Source: Poriferisodalis sp965204195
Lineage (GTDB): Bacteria > Actinomycetota > Acidimicrobiia > Acidimicrobiales > Poriferisodalaceae
NCBI RefSeq assembly: GCF_965204195.1
Contig: NZ_OZ241975.1
Span: 744,001-808,000, forward strand
Reading direction: 5' to 3'
Length of the DNA: 64,000 nt
The position numbers and the translations under genes were made by a program. This document shows, piece by piece, positions 9,057 to 17,431 of this stretch (positions are counted from its first letter, which is position 1; each line of letters opens with the position of its first letter). Under the pieces are notes generated by a model. That model made no database searches and had not been told where the DNA came from. It worked only from the letters and a program-made list of their open reading frames with translations.

Positions 9057-10625
9057 GTGAAGCCCGCAGGACCCAACGTGCGCGCGCGAGCGCGGCTGTC
9101 CGCACGGCCGTCGGTGTTCACGGTCGTCCCGCAGATTCTCGATGCCGCCGGCCGGCCACTCGCCCCATCGGTGGCGCCCCCTGCCCCGCGCCCGGCGCCG
9201 TCGGGCGCTGCGCCCACCGACCACCCGGCTCAGGCCGTCGAAGCACCGCCCTCAGACAGCTACCGGTGGCGACTGCTCGGCGTGATCGGGCTGGCCGTGC
9301 TCGGGTTCGGCTCGCTGATGACGCTGGTGGGCGTCTCGCTCACCCCCATCGCGGAAGACCTCGATACCACGCTGCCCACCGCCGGCTGGGTCATCACCGG
9401 CCTCATGCTGGCCATGGCCGTCTCGACCCCCGCCGGCGGCAAGCTGGCCGACCGCTTCGGGCATCGCCGCATGTTCCTCATCGGCATCGTCGGGATGACC
9501 GTCACCATGATCGCCAACTACTGGGTGCCCGACATCGGCGCCTTCATCGCCGTGAGAGTGATGTTCGGGCTGTGCGGCGGGCTGCTGATGCCCTCGGGTA
9601 TGGCGTTGCTCATGCATGCGTTCGGTCCGGCCGAGCGGGCGCGGGCTGTCGGCTGGTTCCAGTTCGCCATGACTGGTGCTCCGACGATCGGCGTGGTCGT
9701 CGGCGGACCGTTGCTGAACGTGTTCGGGTGGCGGGGCATCTTCTTGCTGTTCGGCGTGATCAGCCTCGTGTCGCTGATCTTCGCAGCCGTCGTCGTGAAG
9801 CCGATTCCCCGGGGCGAGCGGGTGCCGATCGACATCCTGGGGGCGCTGCTGCTCGCGGGCGGAACGCTGCTGGTGCTGTGGGCGATCACTCGGCTGCCGA
9901 TGATCCTGCGGGCGGGCGACGCGCTGCTCTCAGATCAGACGCTGATGCTGATGCTGGGCGGTGCGGTGGCCTGCTTCGTGCTGTTCGTGCTGTGGGAGCG
10001 CCGCGCCCCCGCCCCCTTCTTGGATCTGCGTCTGTTCCGCCGAGCCAGTTTCACGTTGCCGCTGCTGTCGGCGCCGGCCAACCAGTTCGCGTACATGGGC
10101 GGCTTCATGGTGGTGCCCTGGGTGCTGCAGGAGCGGTACGGCTTCTCGGTGGGCGTGGCGGCGATGCTCATGGTGCCCCGGCCAGGCGCATTCGCCGTGG
10201 CGTCGCCGCTGGGCGGCACGCTGGTGACCAAGATCGGCGCCCGGATCCCGATGTTCTTTGGCACCTCCGCGATGATCGGCTCGATGATCGCCTTCGCCCT
10301 GGGCGCCAAGCCGGTGGGCTGGGGCCTCGCAGCGATCATGGTGGGGCTGGTGCTGTCGGGGGTCTCCGCAGGCGTCGGCTCACCCGCTTACCAGGTGCTG
10401 GTCGCCAACTCGGTGGAAGACAAGGACCTCGGCATGGCCAACGGCATGAACCAGACGGTCATGTGGATGGGCATCATCCTGGGGATCCAGTCGATGCTGG
10501 CCTTCACCGGCGAGGATCCCTCGCTGGGCCGCCTGCGAGCAACGTTCCTGTTCGGCGCTGCAGTGGCGGCGATCGGCTACGTGGCACCCCTGTTCGCCAC
10601 CCGCCGCGCCACCCGCCTGGCCTGA
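9057..10625 (+). CDS. MFS transporter, DHA2 (14-segment) type
   Basis: A 522-aa major facilitator protein in which 14 hydrophobic segments can be counted, as in DHA2 drug:proton antiporters. The signature GGKLADRFGHRR follows segment 2, and segment 5 contains a motif-C-like stretch FAMTGAPTIGVVVGGP. The first 68 residues are proline/alanine-rich and look unstructured, so the true start may be downstream of the GTG at 9057 (for example GTG 9112). It is preceded by about 200 bases without a gene (8852-9056), in which I see nothing convincing. It converges with the epoxide hydrolase. Confidence 0.8.
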   Translation: MKPAGPNVRARARLSARPSVFTVVPQILDAAGRPLAPSVAPPAPRPAPSGAAPTDHPAQAVEAPPSDSYRWRLLGVIGLAVLGFGSLMTLVGVSLTPIAEDLDTTLPTAGWVITGLMLAMAVSTPAGGKLADRFGHRRMFLIGIVGMTVTMIANYWVPDIGAFIAVRVMFGLCGGLLMPSGMALLMHAFGPAERARAVGWFQFAMTGAPTIGVVVGGPLLNVFGWRGIFLLFGVISLVSLIFAAVVVKPIPRGERVPIDILGALLLAGGTLLVLWAITRLPMILRAGDALLSDQTLMLMLGGAVACFVLFVLWERRAPAPFLDLRLFRRASFTLPLLSAPANQFAYMGGFMVVPWVLQERYGFSVGVAAMLMVPRPGAFAVASPLGGTLVTKIGARIPMFFGTSAMIGSMIAFALGAKPVGWGLAAIMVGLVLSGVSAGVGSPAYQVLVANSVEDKDLGMANGMNQTVMWMGIILGIQSMLAFTGEDPSLGRLRATFLFGAAVAAIGYVAPLFATRRATRLA

Positions 10626-10668
10626 GCACCCGCTCGTCCGCGCGTGCTCGTGCGTCGGGAATTGTCAG

Positions 10669-10731
10669 GAGTTTTAGCCCTAATTTTCCAGAGTTTTAGC
10701 CTTGGGAAAACTGTACGGAAGGCTAAAACTC
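10669..10731. terminator. AT-rich hairpin with a three-copy 11-bp repeat between convergent genes
   Basis: The 11-mer GAGTTTTAGCC occurs at 10669-10679 and 10691-10701 in direct orientation and as its complement at 10721-10731. The second and third copies form a 13-bp perfect inverted repeat (10691-10703 with 10719-10731) with a 15-base loop. The A+T richness is striking against the surrounding DNA. Lying between the ends of two convergent genes, it most simply acts as a bidirectional terminator. The extra direct copy is unexplained. Confidence 0.6.
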
Positions 10732-10735
10732 ATAC

Positions 10736-11755
10736 CTAGAGGGCTGCGAGGAAGTCGAGCAGTTCGGCGTTGAGCTCGTCGGCGGCTTCCTGCTGCACCC
10801 AGTGGCCGATGCCGTCGAGGATCACTGACTTGTGCAGGTTGGGCATGGTCTCGCCGAACTTGGCGATGGAGCCGGCGCCCCACACGGTCGGCCCGTCGAC
10901 TTCGCCGCCGACGAACAGGCTCGGCTGGGTGATGGCCGCTCCGTCGAAGGCGGCCATGTCCTCCCAGTCGCGGTCCACGTTGCGGTAGCGGTTCAGCCCG
11001 CCGGACATGCCCGTGCGGGTGAACTCCGAGGTGTAGTAGGCGAAGTCGGCCTCCGACATCCAGTGGGGCCAGGATCCCTTCTCGGGCCAGACGAAGTTGT
11101 CAGAGAGCTTGCCGCCCGGCGCCACGCCGAAGCCCCCGCCTGACGAGTCGCCCGAAGCCAGCCGGGCCCGCACGCCGTCTCCCGAGGCGGAGAAGTACAT
11201 GCCCAGCAGCCAGCGGGGAAGGTCGACCTCCATTTCAGCTTCGGCACGGCCCGGCTCTTGGAAGTACTCGATGTAGAACTCCTTGTCGCCGCCCATCATG
11301 CGGAAGGCGGCGCTGGGCTTGAAGTCGCTGCGGGCGTTGTAGGGCACGCTCACCAGTCCGAGTGCTGTGAAGATGTCGGGCCGCAGCAGGGCCGAGCTCC
11401 ACGCGATGGGTGCGCCCCAGTCGTGGCCCACGATGACGGCAGTGTCCTCGCCGAGCGCCCGTACGACGCCCACGTTGTCGGCAACGTGACGGACCATGCG
11501 GTAGTCGTCGACCACTGCGGGCGCGGAGGAGCGGCCGTAGCCGCGCACGTCGATCGCCACCGCCCGATACCCAGCCGCAGCCACCGCAGGCAGCTGGTGG
11601 CGCCACGAGTACCACGACTCGGGGAAGCCATGAACGAACAGCACCATCGGCCCCTCGCCCACCTCCGCCACATGAATCCGCGTACCCAGAGCATCCACGT
11701 CGTAGTGCTTCACACCCGAAAGATCAGGTGCTGCCATGCCATCGCTCTCACTCAT
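10736..11755 (-). CDS. Epoxide hydrolase-like alpha/beta hydrolase
   Basis: A 339-aa alpha/beta hydrolase of the epoxide hydrolase group. The oxyanion motif HGFPESW is at 42-48, the nucleophile D112 lies in GHDWGAPIAW, and the catalytic histidine is H318 in GIGHWVQ. The lid region holds tyrosines expected to protonate the epoxide. I start it at ATG 11755 (MSESDG); ATG 11764 is possible. A frame continuing upstream to 12109 is rejected because it runs through the antitoxin gene on the other strand. Soluble and cytoplasmic; substrate unknown. Confidence 0.85.
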   Translation of the reverse strand: MSESDGMAAPDLSGVKHYDVDALGTRIHVAEVGEGPMVLFVHGFPESWYSWRHQLPAVAAAGYRAVAIDVRGYGRSSAPAVVDDYRMVRHVADNVGVVRALGEDTAVIVGHDWGAPIAWSSALLRPDIFTALGLVSVPYNARSDFKPSAAFRMMGGDKEFYIEYFQEPGRAEAEMEVDLPRWLLGMYFSASGDGVRARLASGDSSGGGFGVAPGGKLSDNFVWPEKGSWPHWMSEADFAYYTSEFTRTGMSGGLNRYRNVDRDWEDMAAFDGAAITQPSLFVGGEVDGPTVWGAGSIAKFGETMPNLHKSVILDGIGHWVQQEAADELNAELLDFLAAL

Positions 11756-11906
11756 GCCCGCCATTCTGGCCCCCAATTGCGTTTGTCGGCGGGTGGTATT
11801 CGAAATTGAGTTGCATGAGATCGACGCACCGCGCGAAGTTCGGCAGATGTGCGCTGGCCAAAGAGCTGTGCTTGCAGAATGCTGGCAACGCAGGCAGAAT
11901 GCGGGC

Positions 11907-12143
11907 ATGGCTAAGCAGATCACCATCCGGAACGTGCCTGATGAAGTTTGCGACGAGCTCGCTGCCAGGGCTGCCGAGCAGCGCCAGTCGATGCAGGAAT
12001 ACCTGCGGGGGGAACTCGAGCACCTCGTTGCGAAGCCGTCTGTGGCCTCGTTGCTGGAGGAGATTCGACGACGCAAGGAAGCTGCGGGCACTCGGGTCTC
12101 AGCGGCCACGATCCTCGAGGCACGCGACGCAGACAGGAAGTGA
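11907..12143 (+). CDS. vapB: Ribbon-helix-helix antitoxin (VapB/FitA type)
   Basis: A 78-aa antitoxin. The N-terminal KQITIRNVPDEVCDELAARA is the strand-helix start of a FitA-like ribbon-helix-helix DNA-binding domain; the C-terminal half (SVASLLEEIRRRKEAAGTR) is a helix suited to wrapping a PIN toxin. Start ATG 11907 was chosen because homologues begin with MAxQITIRN and the upstream extension overlaps the divergent hydrolase. The stop overlaps the toxin start (GTGA at 12140-12143), the usual translational coupling of such pairs. The complex is likely autoregulatory at the divergent promoter region 11756-11906. Confidence 0.8.
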   Translation: MAKQITIRNVPDEVCDELAARAAEQRQSMQEYLRGELEHLVAKPSVASLLEEIRRRKEAAGTRVSAATILEARDADRK

Positions 12144-12562
12144 GCGGAGTGAGCGCAGTCATTGATGCTTCGACTCTGTTGGCTGCGCTCATCGATGACG
12201 GCGATGACGGCCGGTGGGCGCTTGAGCAGCTCGCACAGAAGCCGATGGCCGCACCCGAACTGCTGCCCGCCGAGACGTCGAACATCCTGCGGCGTCTGGA
12301 GCTGTCGCGCGAGATATCACGACTCGAAGCGACGGCATCCCAGCGTGATCTCACTCGATTCGGCATCGAGCTCTACCCGTTCGGCCCGTTCGCCGATCGC
12401 ATCTGGGAGCTTCGCTTCAATTTCACCGCCTACGACGCGTGGTACGTCGCCCTCGCTGAGAGGCTTGACTGGCCGCTTGTCACGCTCGACCGCAAGGCAG
12501 CAAGAGCCAGCGGATCGCGCTGCGAATTCCGGGTCCCGCCGTGGCCCGAACCGGCTGCCTGA
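12140..12562 (+). CDS. vapC: PIN-domain ribonuclease toxin (VapC type)
   Basis: A 140-aa PIN-domain toxin. The acidic quartet is visible: D9 in VIDAS, E45 in PAETSNILRR, D99 in YDAWYVALAE and D117 in VTLDRK. These coordinate magnesium for RNA cleavage in VapC nucleases. Start GTG 12140 overlaps the antitoxin stop by four bases; a second GTG at 12149 (the DNA reads GTGAGCGGAGTGAGC, a 9-base duplication) could also serve. A longer frame starting at 11948 is an artefact that overlaps the antitoxin. Confidence 0.85.
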   Translation: MSGVSAVIDASTLLAALIDDGDDGRWALEQLAQKPMAAPELLPAETSNILRRLELSREISRLEATASQRDLTRFGIELYPFGPFADRIWELRFNFTAYDAWYVALAERLDWPLVTLDRKAARASGSRCEFRVPPWPEPAA

Positions 12563-12657
12563 CAGCGGAAGCTGGGCGGCCCCGATTCCAACCGGCTCGC
12601 ACGACCCGGGCGTAGCGCGTTCGCGACTTGTCACACTCCAGCGCGAGGCTGGCGACC

Positions 12658-13029
12658 ATGGGCAGGCAACTGACTGAACTCATCGAGGCCGCGCCGTGGC
12701 GCGAGGCCGTGACCTATCGGGACACGTGGCCGCACGAGTACGTGTTGAGCGAGAAGGACGACCAGCGGGAGCTGCTCGCGGCGGTCTGCGCCCGGTTCCA
12801 CGCCGGCGAGGGCGTCACGGGGCGCTTCTTCCGCATGTCGAATACGTACCTGTTCGTCGGCGATCACAAGTACTGGCTGATGACCGACTATCGCAAGATC
12901 AGCCCGCTCGCCGGCGAAGACAACTACGTCATCAACCGAGCCCGCCTGTACCGCGACCGGCGAGACTTCGTGATCCAGCCCGGCGACACCGGCCACCACG
13001 ACGACTACCCGGCGCACCCTGCCGCGTAA
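12658..13029 (+). CDS. Conserved hypothetical protein (123 aa)
   Basis: No function known to me, but the sequence has the look of a widespread conserved family: APWREAVTYRDTWPHEY at 10-26, then GRFFRMSNTYLFVGDHKYW, and RARLYRDRRDFVIQPGDTG near the end. It is rich in aromatic and charged residues, with no membrane segment. Start ATG 12658 is used; a TTG ten codons upstream is the only extension. It lies between the toxin-antitoxin pair and the PD-(D/E)XK-like protein, all on the plus strand, so it belongs to the same accessory patch. Bases 13030-13129 downstream hold only a 23-codon open frame (13044-13115) that I do not call. Confidence 0.65.
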   Translation: MGRQLTELIEAAPWREAVTYRDTWPHEYVLSEKDDQRELLAAVCARFHAGEGVTGRFFRMSNTYLFVGDHKYWLMTDYRKISPLAGEDNYVINRARLYRDRRDFVIQPGDTGHHDDYPAHPAA

Positions 13030-13129
13030 CCCATGGACTGAGAATGAACGTCGTGCTGCACTGCGCTAATGAATACTTGCGAGAAATAGATTCTGCGGCA
13101 CGGTTCATCAACTGAGAAAGAGCATCACC

Positions 13130-14188
13130 GTGGAAGACGATCACTCACTGCTGGCCCACCTGGTGCCGAAGCTGACACGCGGCGTTGAGGACGCCGCAAC
13201 CGATGCCCTCGCCTTCATACTCAACAAGTCGGAGGCGTGTCGAGAGGCACTCGTGGAGATGGTGTGCGACGGCGAACGTCGGCTGGCGTCGGTTGCGAGC
13301 GCTAGGACGCAAGTGGTCGCCTCGGAGGGCGAGCGGCTAGATCTCGTCGCGTACGACACGGCCGGCTCGAACCGACTCATTATCGAGTCGAAGTTCTGGG
13401 CGCCGTTACAGGACGGGCAAGCGAGACGCTATGTCGGGCACCTAGCCGACGATGGTCTCGCCGTACTGCTGTTCGTGGCCCCCGAGGTCCGCCATGAGAC
13501 GCTCTGGGTCAAGATCGCACGACAGTTCGAGCATCCATCGGAGTTGAAGCTCGGCTCGACCCGCCAAGTAAGAAACATGATCGTCGCTGATGTCCTCGAC
13601 GGCGGCAAGCGAATCGCGTTGATGGGTTGGGACACGCTGCTTGCCGGTCTGACGAACGCTGACTCCTCGATGGATGCGAATCTTCAGCAGTTGCATGGCT
13701 TGGCACTCGCTCAGGACGAGGCGGCCTTTGCGCCACTGCATGCCGAGGATCTCAATGCGACAGTTCCCCGGCGGCTCATGGCCTTCAATCGGCTCGTCGA
13801 CGGCGTTGCGAGCCGGGGTGCTGGCGAAGGCTGGATGACGAACAAGGGTCTGAAAGCGGTGCCGGGGCGCGACGGCTATCTGCGGTACATCGGCTTCTGC
13901 GACGCCGACGGCGAACGGTTGATTGAGCTCGCGTTGTACGTCAGTTTGAAGCGTTGGGCTGATCTCGGTACTACGCCGCTCTGGCTGCGGATCTGGCATA
14001 AGCAAGCGATCGATCTTGAAGATCTGAAGCACGGCCTCGCGGAACCTGGCTGGCTGCCAGCGTGGAGCGAACCCAATTGGCTGTGGGTGCCGATCGAATT
14101 GCCATTGGGTGTCGAATACGAGGACACGCTCGATTCGGCTACGGCTCAGGTCAAGCGAGTCCGCGACATCGTGGTCGAGATGGCCTAG
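13130..14188 (+). CDS. PD-(D/E)XK nuclease-like hypothetical protein
   Basis: A 352-aa protein. The N-terminal domain carries a candidate PD-(D/E)XK site: an acidic residue at D71 in ERLDLVAYD and E86-S-K88 in LIIESKFWAPLQDGQ, followed by the expected Q/R-rich helix. The C-terminal half (about 200-352) is a separate domain with aromatic-rich strands (LRYIGFCDADG, LWLRIWHKQ). I recognise the core from predicted nucleases in defence-associated contexts, but substrate and cleavage are inference. GTG start at 13130 follows a GAGAAAGAG ribosome site. G+C is somewhat lower than in the flanking catabolic genes, consistent with acquisition. Confidence 0.6.
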   Translation: MEDDHSLLAHLVPKLTRGVEDAATDALAFILNKSEACREALVEMVCDGERRLASVASARTQVVASEGERLDLVAYDTAGSNRLIIESKFWAPLQDGQARRYVGHLADDGLAVLLFVAPEVRHETLWVKIARQFEHPSELKLGSTRQVRNMIVADVLDGGKRIALMGWDTLLAGLTNADSSMDANLQQLHGLALAQDEAAFAPLHAEDLNATVPRRLMAFNRLVDGVASRGAGEGWMTNKGLKAVPGRDGYLRYIGFCDADGERLIELALYVSLKRWADLGTTPLWLRIWHKQAIDLEDLKHGLAEPGWLPAWSEPNWLWVPIELPLGVEYEDTLDSATAQVKRVRDIVVEMA

Positions 14189-14205
14189 CCACCTGCGTCG
14201 GTGGC
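14188..14205 (+). terminator. Short hairpin after the nuclease-like gene
   Basis: GCCACC at 14188-14193 pairs with GGTGGC at 14200-14205 around a six-base loop, immediately after the stop codon. There is no T tract, so an intrinsic terminator is only a suggestion. The remainder of 14206-14367 holds no recognisable gene. Confidence 0.35.
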
Positions 14206-14367
14206 CGTCCTCACACTGGTGCTAGCTGGCCGGAAAGGCTCGCTACTGATCGGGCCGTGAACTTTCGGAACGCGAAGATGCAGGAGCACCTGGTCGAACC
14301 GCCGAGCCTGTGGCCGGTCCGGGCTGATGCCGCTGCGAGGCTCATCCCCTTCGGCAAGGATGGCGGG

Positions 14368-15150
14368 ATGAGTTTGTTGTCGTTTGAGATGCCTTCTTTG
14401 GAGACGATCGAGCTGGAACCTGATGGGGAAACGCTTCGGGTGTGGTTGAACCGGCCGGAGTCGCGCAATGCGCACAACCAGCTGATGATCCGCGAGGTGG
14501 GGGACTTGTTCTTGGCGTTGAACGGGCAGACGCAGTACCGGGTGGTGGTGTTTGGTGGGCGAGGGAAGTCGTTCTGCGCCGGTGCTGATCGCAAGGAGCA
14601 GCCGCCGACTGCTGCGAGCGATCGCGAGGCTCGCTACATCAACCAACTGGGGCGGCGGGCGGCCCGGGCCATCGAGGACTGCGAAGCGGTCACGATCGCT
14701 CGGGTGCACGGGCATGCCATCGGCGGCGGGTGCTGCTTCGCCACGAGCTGCGACTTTCGCATCAGCGAGGCCGATGCGATGTGGTACGTGCCCGAGGTGG
14801 AGTTGGGGGTGCCGCTGCCGTGGGGCGCGACGCCCCGGCTGATCGCGGAGCTCGGCATGTCGCGTGCGCGCCAGTTCGTAATGACGAGCGAGCGCATTGA
14901 CGGGCTCCGGGCCGCTGAGTGGGGATTGGCACACGAAGTGTGTGAAGGCGAAGACGAACTCGATGCGGCCGTGGACCGGTGGGTGGCGCGCTTGCTCGAC
15001 CTGCCGTCGCTGTCGGTGCAGATGGCCAAGCACCAGCTGCGCGGCTACGCCCAGATCACCCGGCTCGGCGACCTGTCCGAATTCGATGGCGACGCCTCAG
15101 CCCGCTCAATCACCAGCGAGGACGCCCAGGCCCGCTTCGGCACCTTCTGA
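14368..15150 (+). CDS. Enoyl-CoA hydratase/isomerase family protein
   Basis: A 260-aa crotonase. The first oxyanion-hole motif is SFCAGADRKE and the second HGHAIGGGCCFATSCDFRI. The glutamates usual in hydratases are not both evident: the stretch after WYVPEVELGVPLPWG has one in the expected helix. Start ATG 14368 (MSLLSFEM) has AAGGA eight bases upstream; ATG 14389 is an alternative. It likely acts on an acyl-CoA intermediate, but hydratase, isomerase or hydrolase activity cannot be told apart from sequence alone. Confidence 0.85.
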   Translation: MSLLSFEMPSLETIELEPDGETLRVWLNRPESRNAHNQLMIREVGDLFLALNGQTQYRVVVFGGRGKSFCAGADRKEQPPTAASDREARYINQLGRRAARAIEDCEAVTIARVHGHAIGGGCCFATSCDFRISEADAMWYVPEVELGVPLPWGATPRLIAELGMSRARQFVMTSERIDGLRAAEWGLAHEVCEGEDELDAAVDRWVARLLDLPSLSVQMAKHQLRGYAQITRLGDLSEFDGDASARSITSEDAQARFGTF

Positions 15151-15221
15151 CCGGTCCAGCGGGACTGTCGGTCTACCAATTTCGACGATTTGATCTACCA
15201 AATCGGACTCTGTCGATCTCG

Positions 15222-15239
15222 CCGCAGCCTCAGCTGCGG
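15222..15239. terminator. Bidirectional hairpin between convergent genes
   Basis: CCGCAGC (15222-15228) and GCTGCGG (15233-15239) form a perfect 7-bp stem with a four-base loop that contains the stop codon of the minus-strand decarboxylase gene. A weaker hairpin, GATTTG/CAAATC at 15187-15204, lies just before it. Both sit between convergent genes. Confidence 0.45.
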
Positions 15240-16060
15240 GTGTCGATCTTGTCGTAGGCCTTCTTCATCGCTTGGTAGCCCTCGACGGCTCGGGGGATGC
15301 CGCCGTAGATGGTCATCTGCACCATGATCTCTTCGATCTCGGTGCGCGTCAGCCCGTGGTTGAGGCCCGCCGGCACATGGAACGCCAGCTCGTCGGTGCG
15401 GCTCAGCACGGTCAGGATCGCAATGACCACGATGCTGCGATCACGCCGGGACAGCTCCTCGCGTGACCAGAGGTCGCCGAACGCCCAGTGATAGGCGATG
15501 CGCCCGACCTCGCCGAGGTGCTCGACCAGGCGAGCCATGTCCTCGGAGGGGTCGCTCGACGCCCGGCCTGCCGTGAGGGTTCCCCGCACCTCCGCTGCAC
15601 GTCGCTCCCGCTCGTCGTCGTCCAGCTCATCGGCACCCGAACGCTCGGGCAGCCGTTCGACCCCGTCGAGTGTGCGGAACCGTTCGTCGACCACCCGGGA
15701 TGCCGCCATCGCCATCGGGAAGCCGGCGTAGGCGGCCACCTGGATCAGGACCTCTTCGATCTCGGTGCGCGTCAGGCCGTGATTCAGCCCGACTTCGGTG
15801 TGCAACGACAGCTCCTCGCTTGAGCCGATGGTGGCCAGCACCGTGATCACGATCAGGCTGCGGTCGCGGCGCGACAGCTCGGGTCGTGCCCACACGTCGC
15901 CCATCACCACGTCGAAGGCGAACGTGCCCAAAGCGCCGAGACGCCGGGTCATCGACCGCTGCGCCCGCTCGGGATCGACTTCCCCGTTGGTGAATCGCTC
16001 GTATACCTCGAATGCCGCGGCCCGCCGCTCGGCGTGTGTGCGTGGTGTGGTGTCGGTCAT
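15230..16060 (-). CDS. Double-domain carboxymuconolactone decarboxylase family protein
   Basis: A 276-aa protein made of two tandem CMD domains. Each has the pattern W-x-R-x-x-LSRRDRS, then EL-x-x-H and GLNHGLTRTEIEE: about residues 40-130 and 175-270. Neither copy has the CxxC of AhpD-type peroxidase partners, so it resembles PcaC-like decarboxylases or lactone-forming relatives rather than a redox protein. Start ATG 16060 has a strong AGGAGGAG ribosome site; a longer frame to 16255 is rejected. PcaC acts in the protocatechuate branch of the beta-ketoadipate pathway, but no other pathway gene is adjacent, so the substrate is open. Confidence 0.85.
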   Translation of the reverse strand: MTDTTPRTHAERRAAAFEVYERFTNGEVDPERAQRSMTRRLGALGTFAFDVVMGDVWARPELSRRDRSLIVITVLATIGSSEELSLHTEVGLNHGLTRTEIEEVLIQVAAYAGFPMAMAASRVVDERFRTLDGVERLPERSGADELDDDERERRAAEVRGTLTAGRASSDPSEDMARLVEHLGEVGRIAYHWAFGDLWSREELSRRDRSIVVIAILTVLSRTDELAFHVPAGLNHGLTRTEIEEIMVQMTIYGGIPRAVEGYQAMKKAYDKIDTRS

Positions 16061-16266
16061 GGCGCTCCTCCTCGGCCGAGGCCTGTCATGCGCCATCATC
16101 GCCGCGAATACGCAGGTCGCGCCACGCGGTGCCAACGAATGCCAAGTGGAGAGGCCTGCCGTACCGTCGTCACGCCGGTCGCCGCCAATTGTGAATTCGG
16201 ACGCTCGTGGCTGTGCCGCTCGACAGCGCCTGATGTTCTCGACGCGCGGCAGCACCCAGAGTCCGA

Positions 16267-17031
16267 CTACAGCTCGCCGGGCTCTTTACCGGGCAGGTAC
16301 GTCACCGGCAGGTTCGTGAGGCGCCGCACCCGTGACGGCAGGTCGGCGCCGACCAGTCGTGAGGCCCCTGCCGGCAGGGTCGACAGGATGATGCCGTCGA
16401 AGCTGGAGCGTGACAGCACCGCCTGGATCGCCCGCAGCGGATCAGGGTCGCCGAGCTCACCGGTCGCGGCGTAGGACGCGGCTGCGATCTTGGCGAGCTG
16501 GGCGTCGAGACGCTTCTGCGCCTGCTCCATGCCCAGCGTGTCGGGTCCCAGGTAGTCCGCGGCGGGCACGTGCTCGGACGGGATCCCCGTCACGGGGTCG
16601 GCTGCGAGCATCGAGAGCCGGCGCGCCCGCGCATAGCTCTTCGAATGCGTCATCGGCACCAGCAGGTGGAACTCGCACGGGCCGTGGGAATTCAGCCGGT
16701 CGATCTCGGCAACGACCTCGCCGGTGCCCAACGTCTGGTTGGCCACGATGAGCCAGCGCGTCACCTCCACATCGGGCGCGCCGGGCGTCAGGCCAGGCCG
16801 CATCCGGTCGACGCGGAACGCCACTCGCAGCTTGATGCGGTAGAGGGCGATCTCGCCTTCCACGATCATCACGTCACGCTCTTCGACGTGGGCCACCGAC
16901 AGATCGCGGATCGTCTTGGTGGCCTCGGCAACTCCTCGACGTGCCGCATCCTCCCAAGAAATCCGGCTTGCCGCGACCAGCGTGATGACCTTCTCGACAG
17001 CGTTGCGGTTGCGCTGAGGTGATTCGTTCAA
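16267..17031 (-). CDS. Dodecin domain fused to a USP-like domain
   Basis: A 254-aa fusion. Residues about 8-75 match dodecin (VEKVITLVAASRISWEDAA, TIRDLSVAHVEERDVMI, YRIKLRVAFRVD), including the tryptophan that stacks on flavin in this small flavin-storage family. The rest, from RWLIVANQTLGTGEVVAEI to LPVTYLPG, looks like the nucleotide-binding-fold domain of universal-stress-type actinobacterial proteins. I use the TTG start at 17031 because it leaves a normal short lead before the dodecin domain; no ATG suits, and frames further upstream overlap the dodecin gene on the other strand. It is divergent from that stand-alone dodecin, sharing a 120-base promoter region. Confidence 0.75.
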   Translation of the reverse strand: MNESPQRNRNAVEKVITLVAASRISWEDAARRGVAEATKTIRDLSVAHVEERDVMIVEGEIALYRIKLRVAFRVDRMRPGLTPGAPDVEVTRWLIVANQTLGTGEVVAEIDRLNSHGPCEFHLLVPMTHSKSYARARRLSMLAADPVTGIPSEHVPAADYLGPDTLGMEQAQKRLDAQLAKIAAASYAATGELGDPDPLRAIQAVLSRSSFDGIILSTLPAGASRLVGADLPSRVRRLTNLPVTYLPGKEPGEL

Positions 17032-17151
17032 GGTGCCGACCTGTTCGGTGTGGGGCTCGTTCCTGCGAGCGATCCAGTGTGCTCCGGTGGGGCAGACTGT
17101 AGGGCACACCACGTTCGTGCGGCACACAGCGCGCCGCCGGGGGAGAATCCA

Positions 17152-17361
17152 ATGAGCAGCGTCTACAACGTGATCGAGCTGATCGGCACCAGCGAGGAGT
17201 CGTGGGAGAAGGCGACGCAGAACGCCATCACCGAGGCCTCGAAGACTCTGCGAGATCTGCGGGTAGCCGAGGTGGTCGAGCAGGACGTCGTGATCGAGGG
17301 CGGCGCGATCGCAGCCTTTCGCACCAAGGTGCGGCTGTCGTTCAAGCACGAGTCGCCTTGA
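17152..17361 (+). CDS. Dodecin
   Basis: A 69-aa dodecin, the usual length of the family. The sequence VYNVIELIGTSEESWEKATQ has the tryptophan of the flavin-binding aromatic tetrad, and TLRDLRVAEVVEQDVVI and FRTKVRLSFKHE match the strand pairs of the dodecamer-forming fold. Dodecins bind flavins and protect cells from free flavin chemistry. Start ATG 17152 follows GGGGGAGAA. It is divergent from the dodecin fusion gene and 70 bases upstream of the tandem CoA-transferase on the same strand. Confidence 0.9.
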   Translation: MSSVYNVIELIGTSEESWEKATQNAITEASKTLRDLRVAEVVEQDVVIEGGAIAAFRTKVRLSFKHESP

Positions 17362-17431
17362 GCCGCCGCAGCGCTAGCGGGCGGTCATCAGGCACGCCCG
17401 GGAACCGAGCCCGCGAAGGCCGCACGCTTCG

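Noticed and set aside
10669..10731. CRISPR-like array
   Set aside because: GTTTTAG recalls CRISPR repeats, but copies are 11 bp, only 22-30 bases apart, one is inverted, and there are no spacers.
11764..12109. N-terminal extension of the epoxide hydrolase
   Set aside because: The extension is antisense to the antitoxin gene and has no similarity to the hydrolase family; a normal start exists at 11755.
13044..13115. 23-codon open frame between two accessory genes
   Set aside because: Too short, no clear ribosome site and no recognisable sequence; could be chance.
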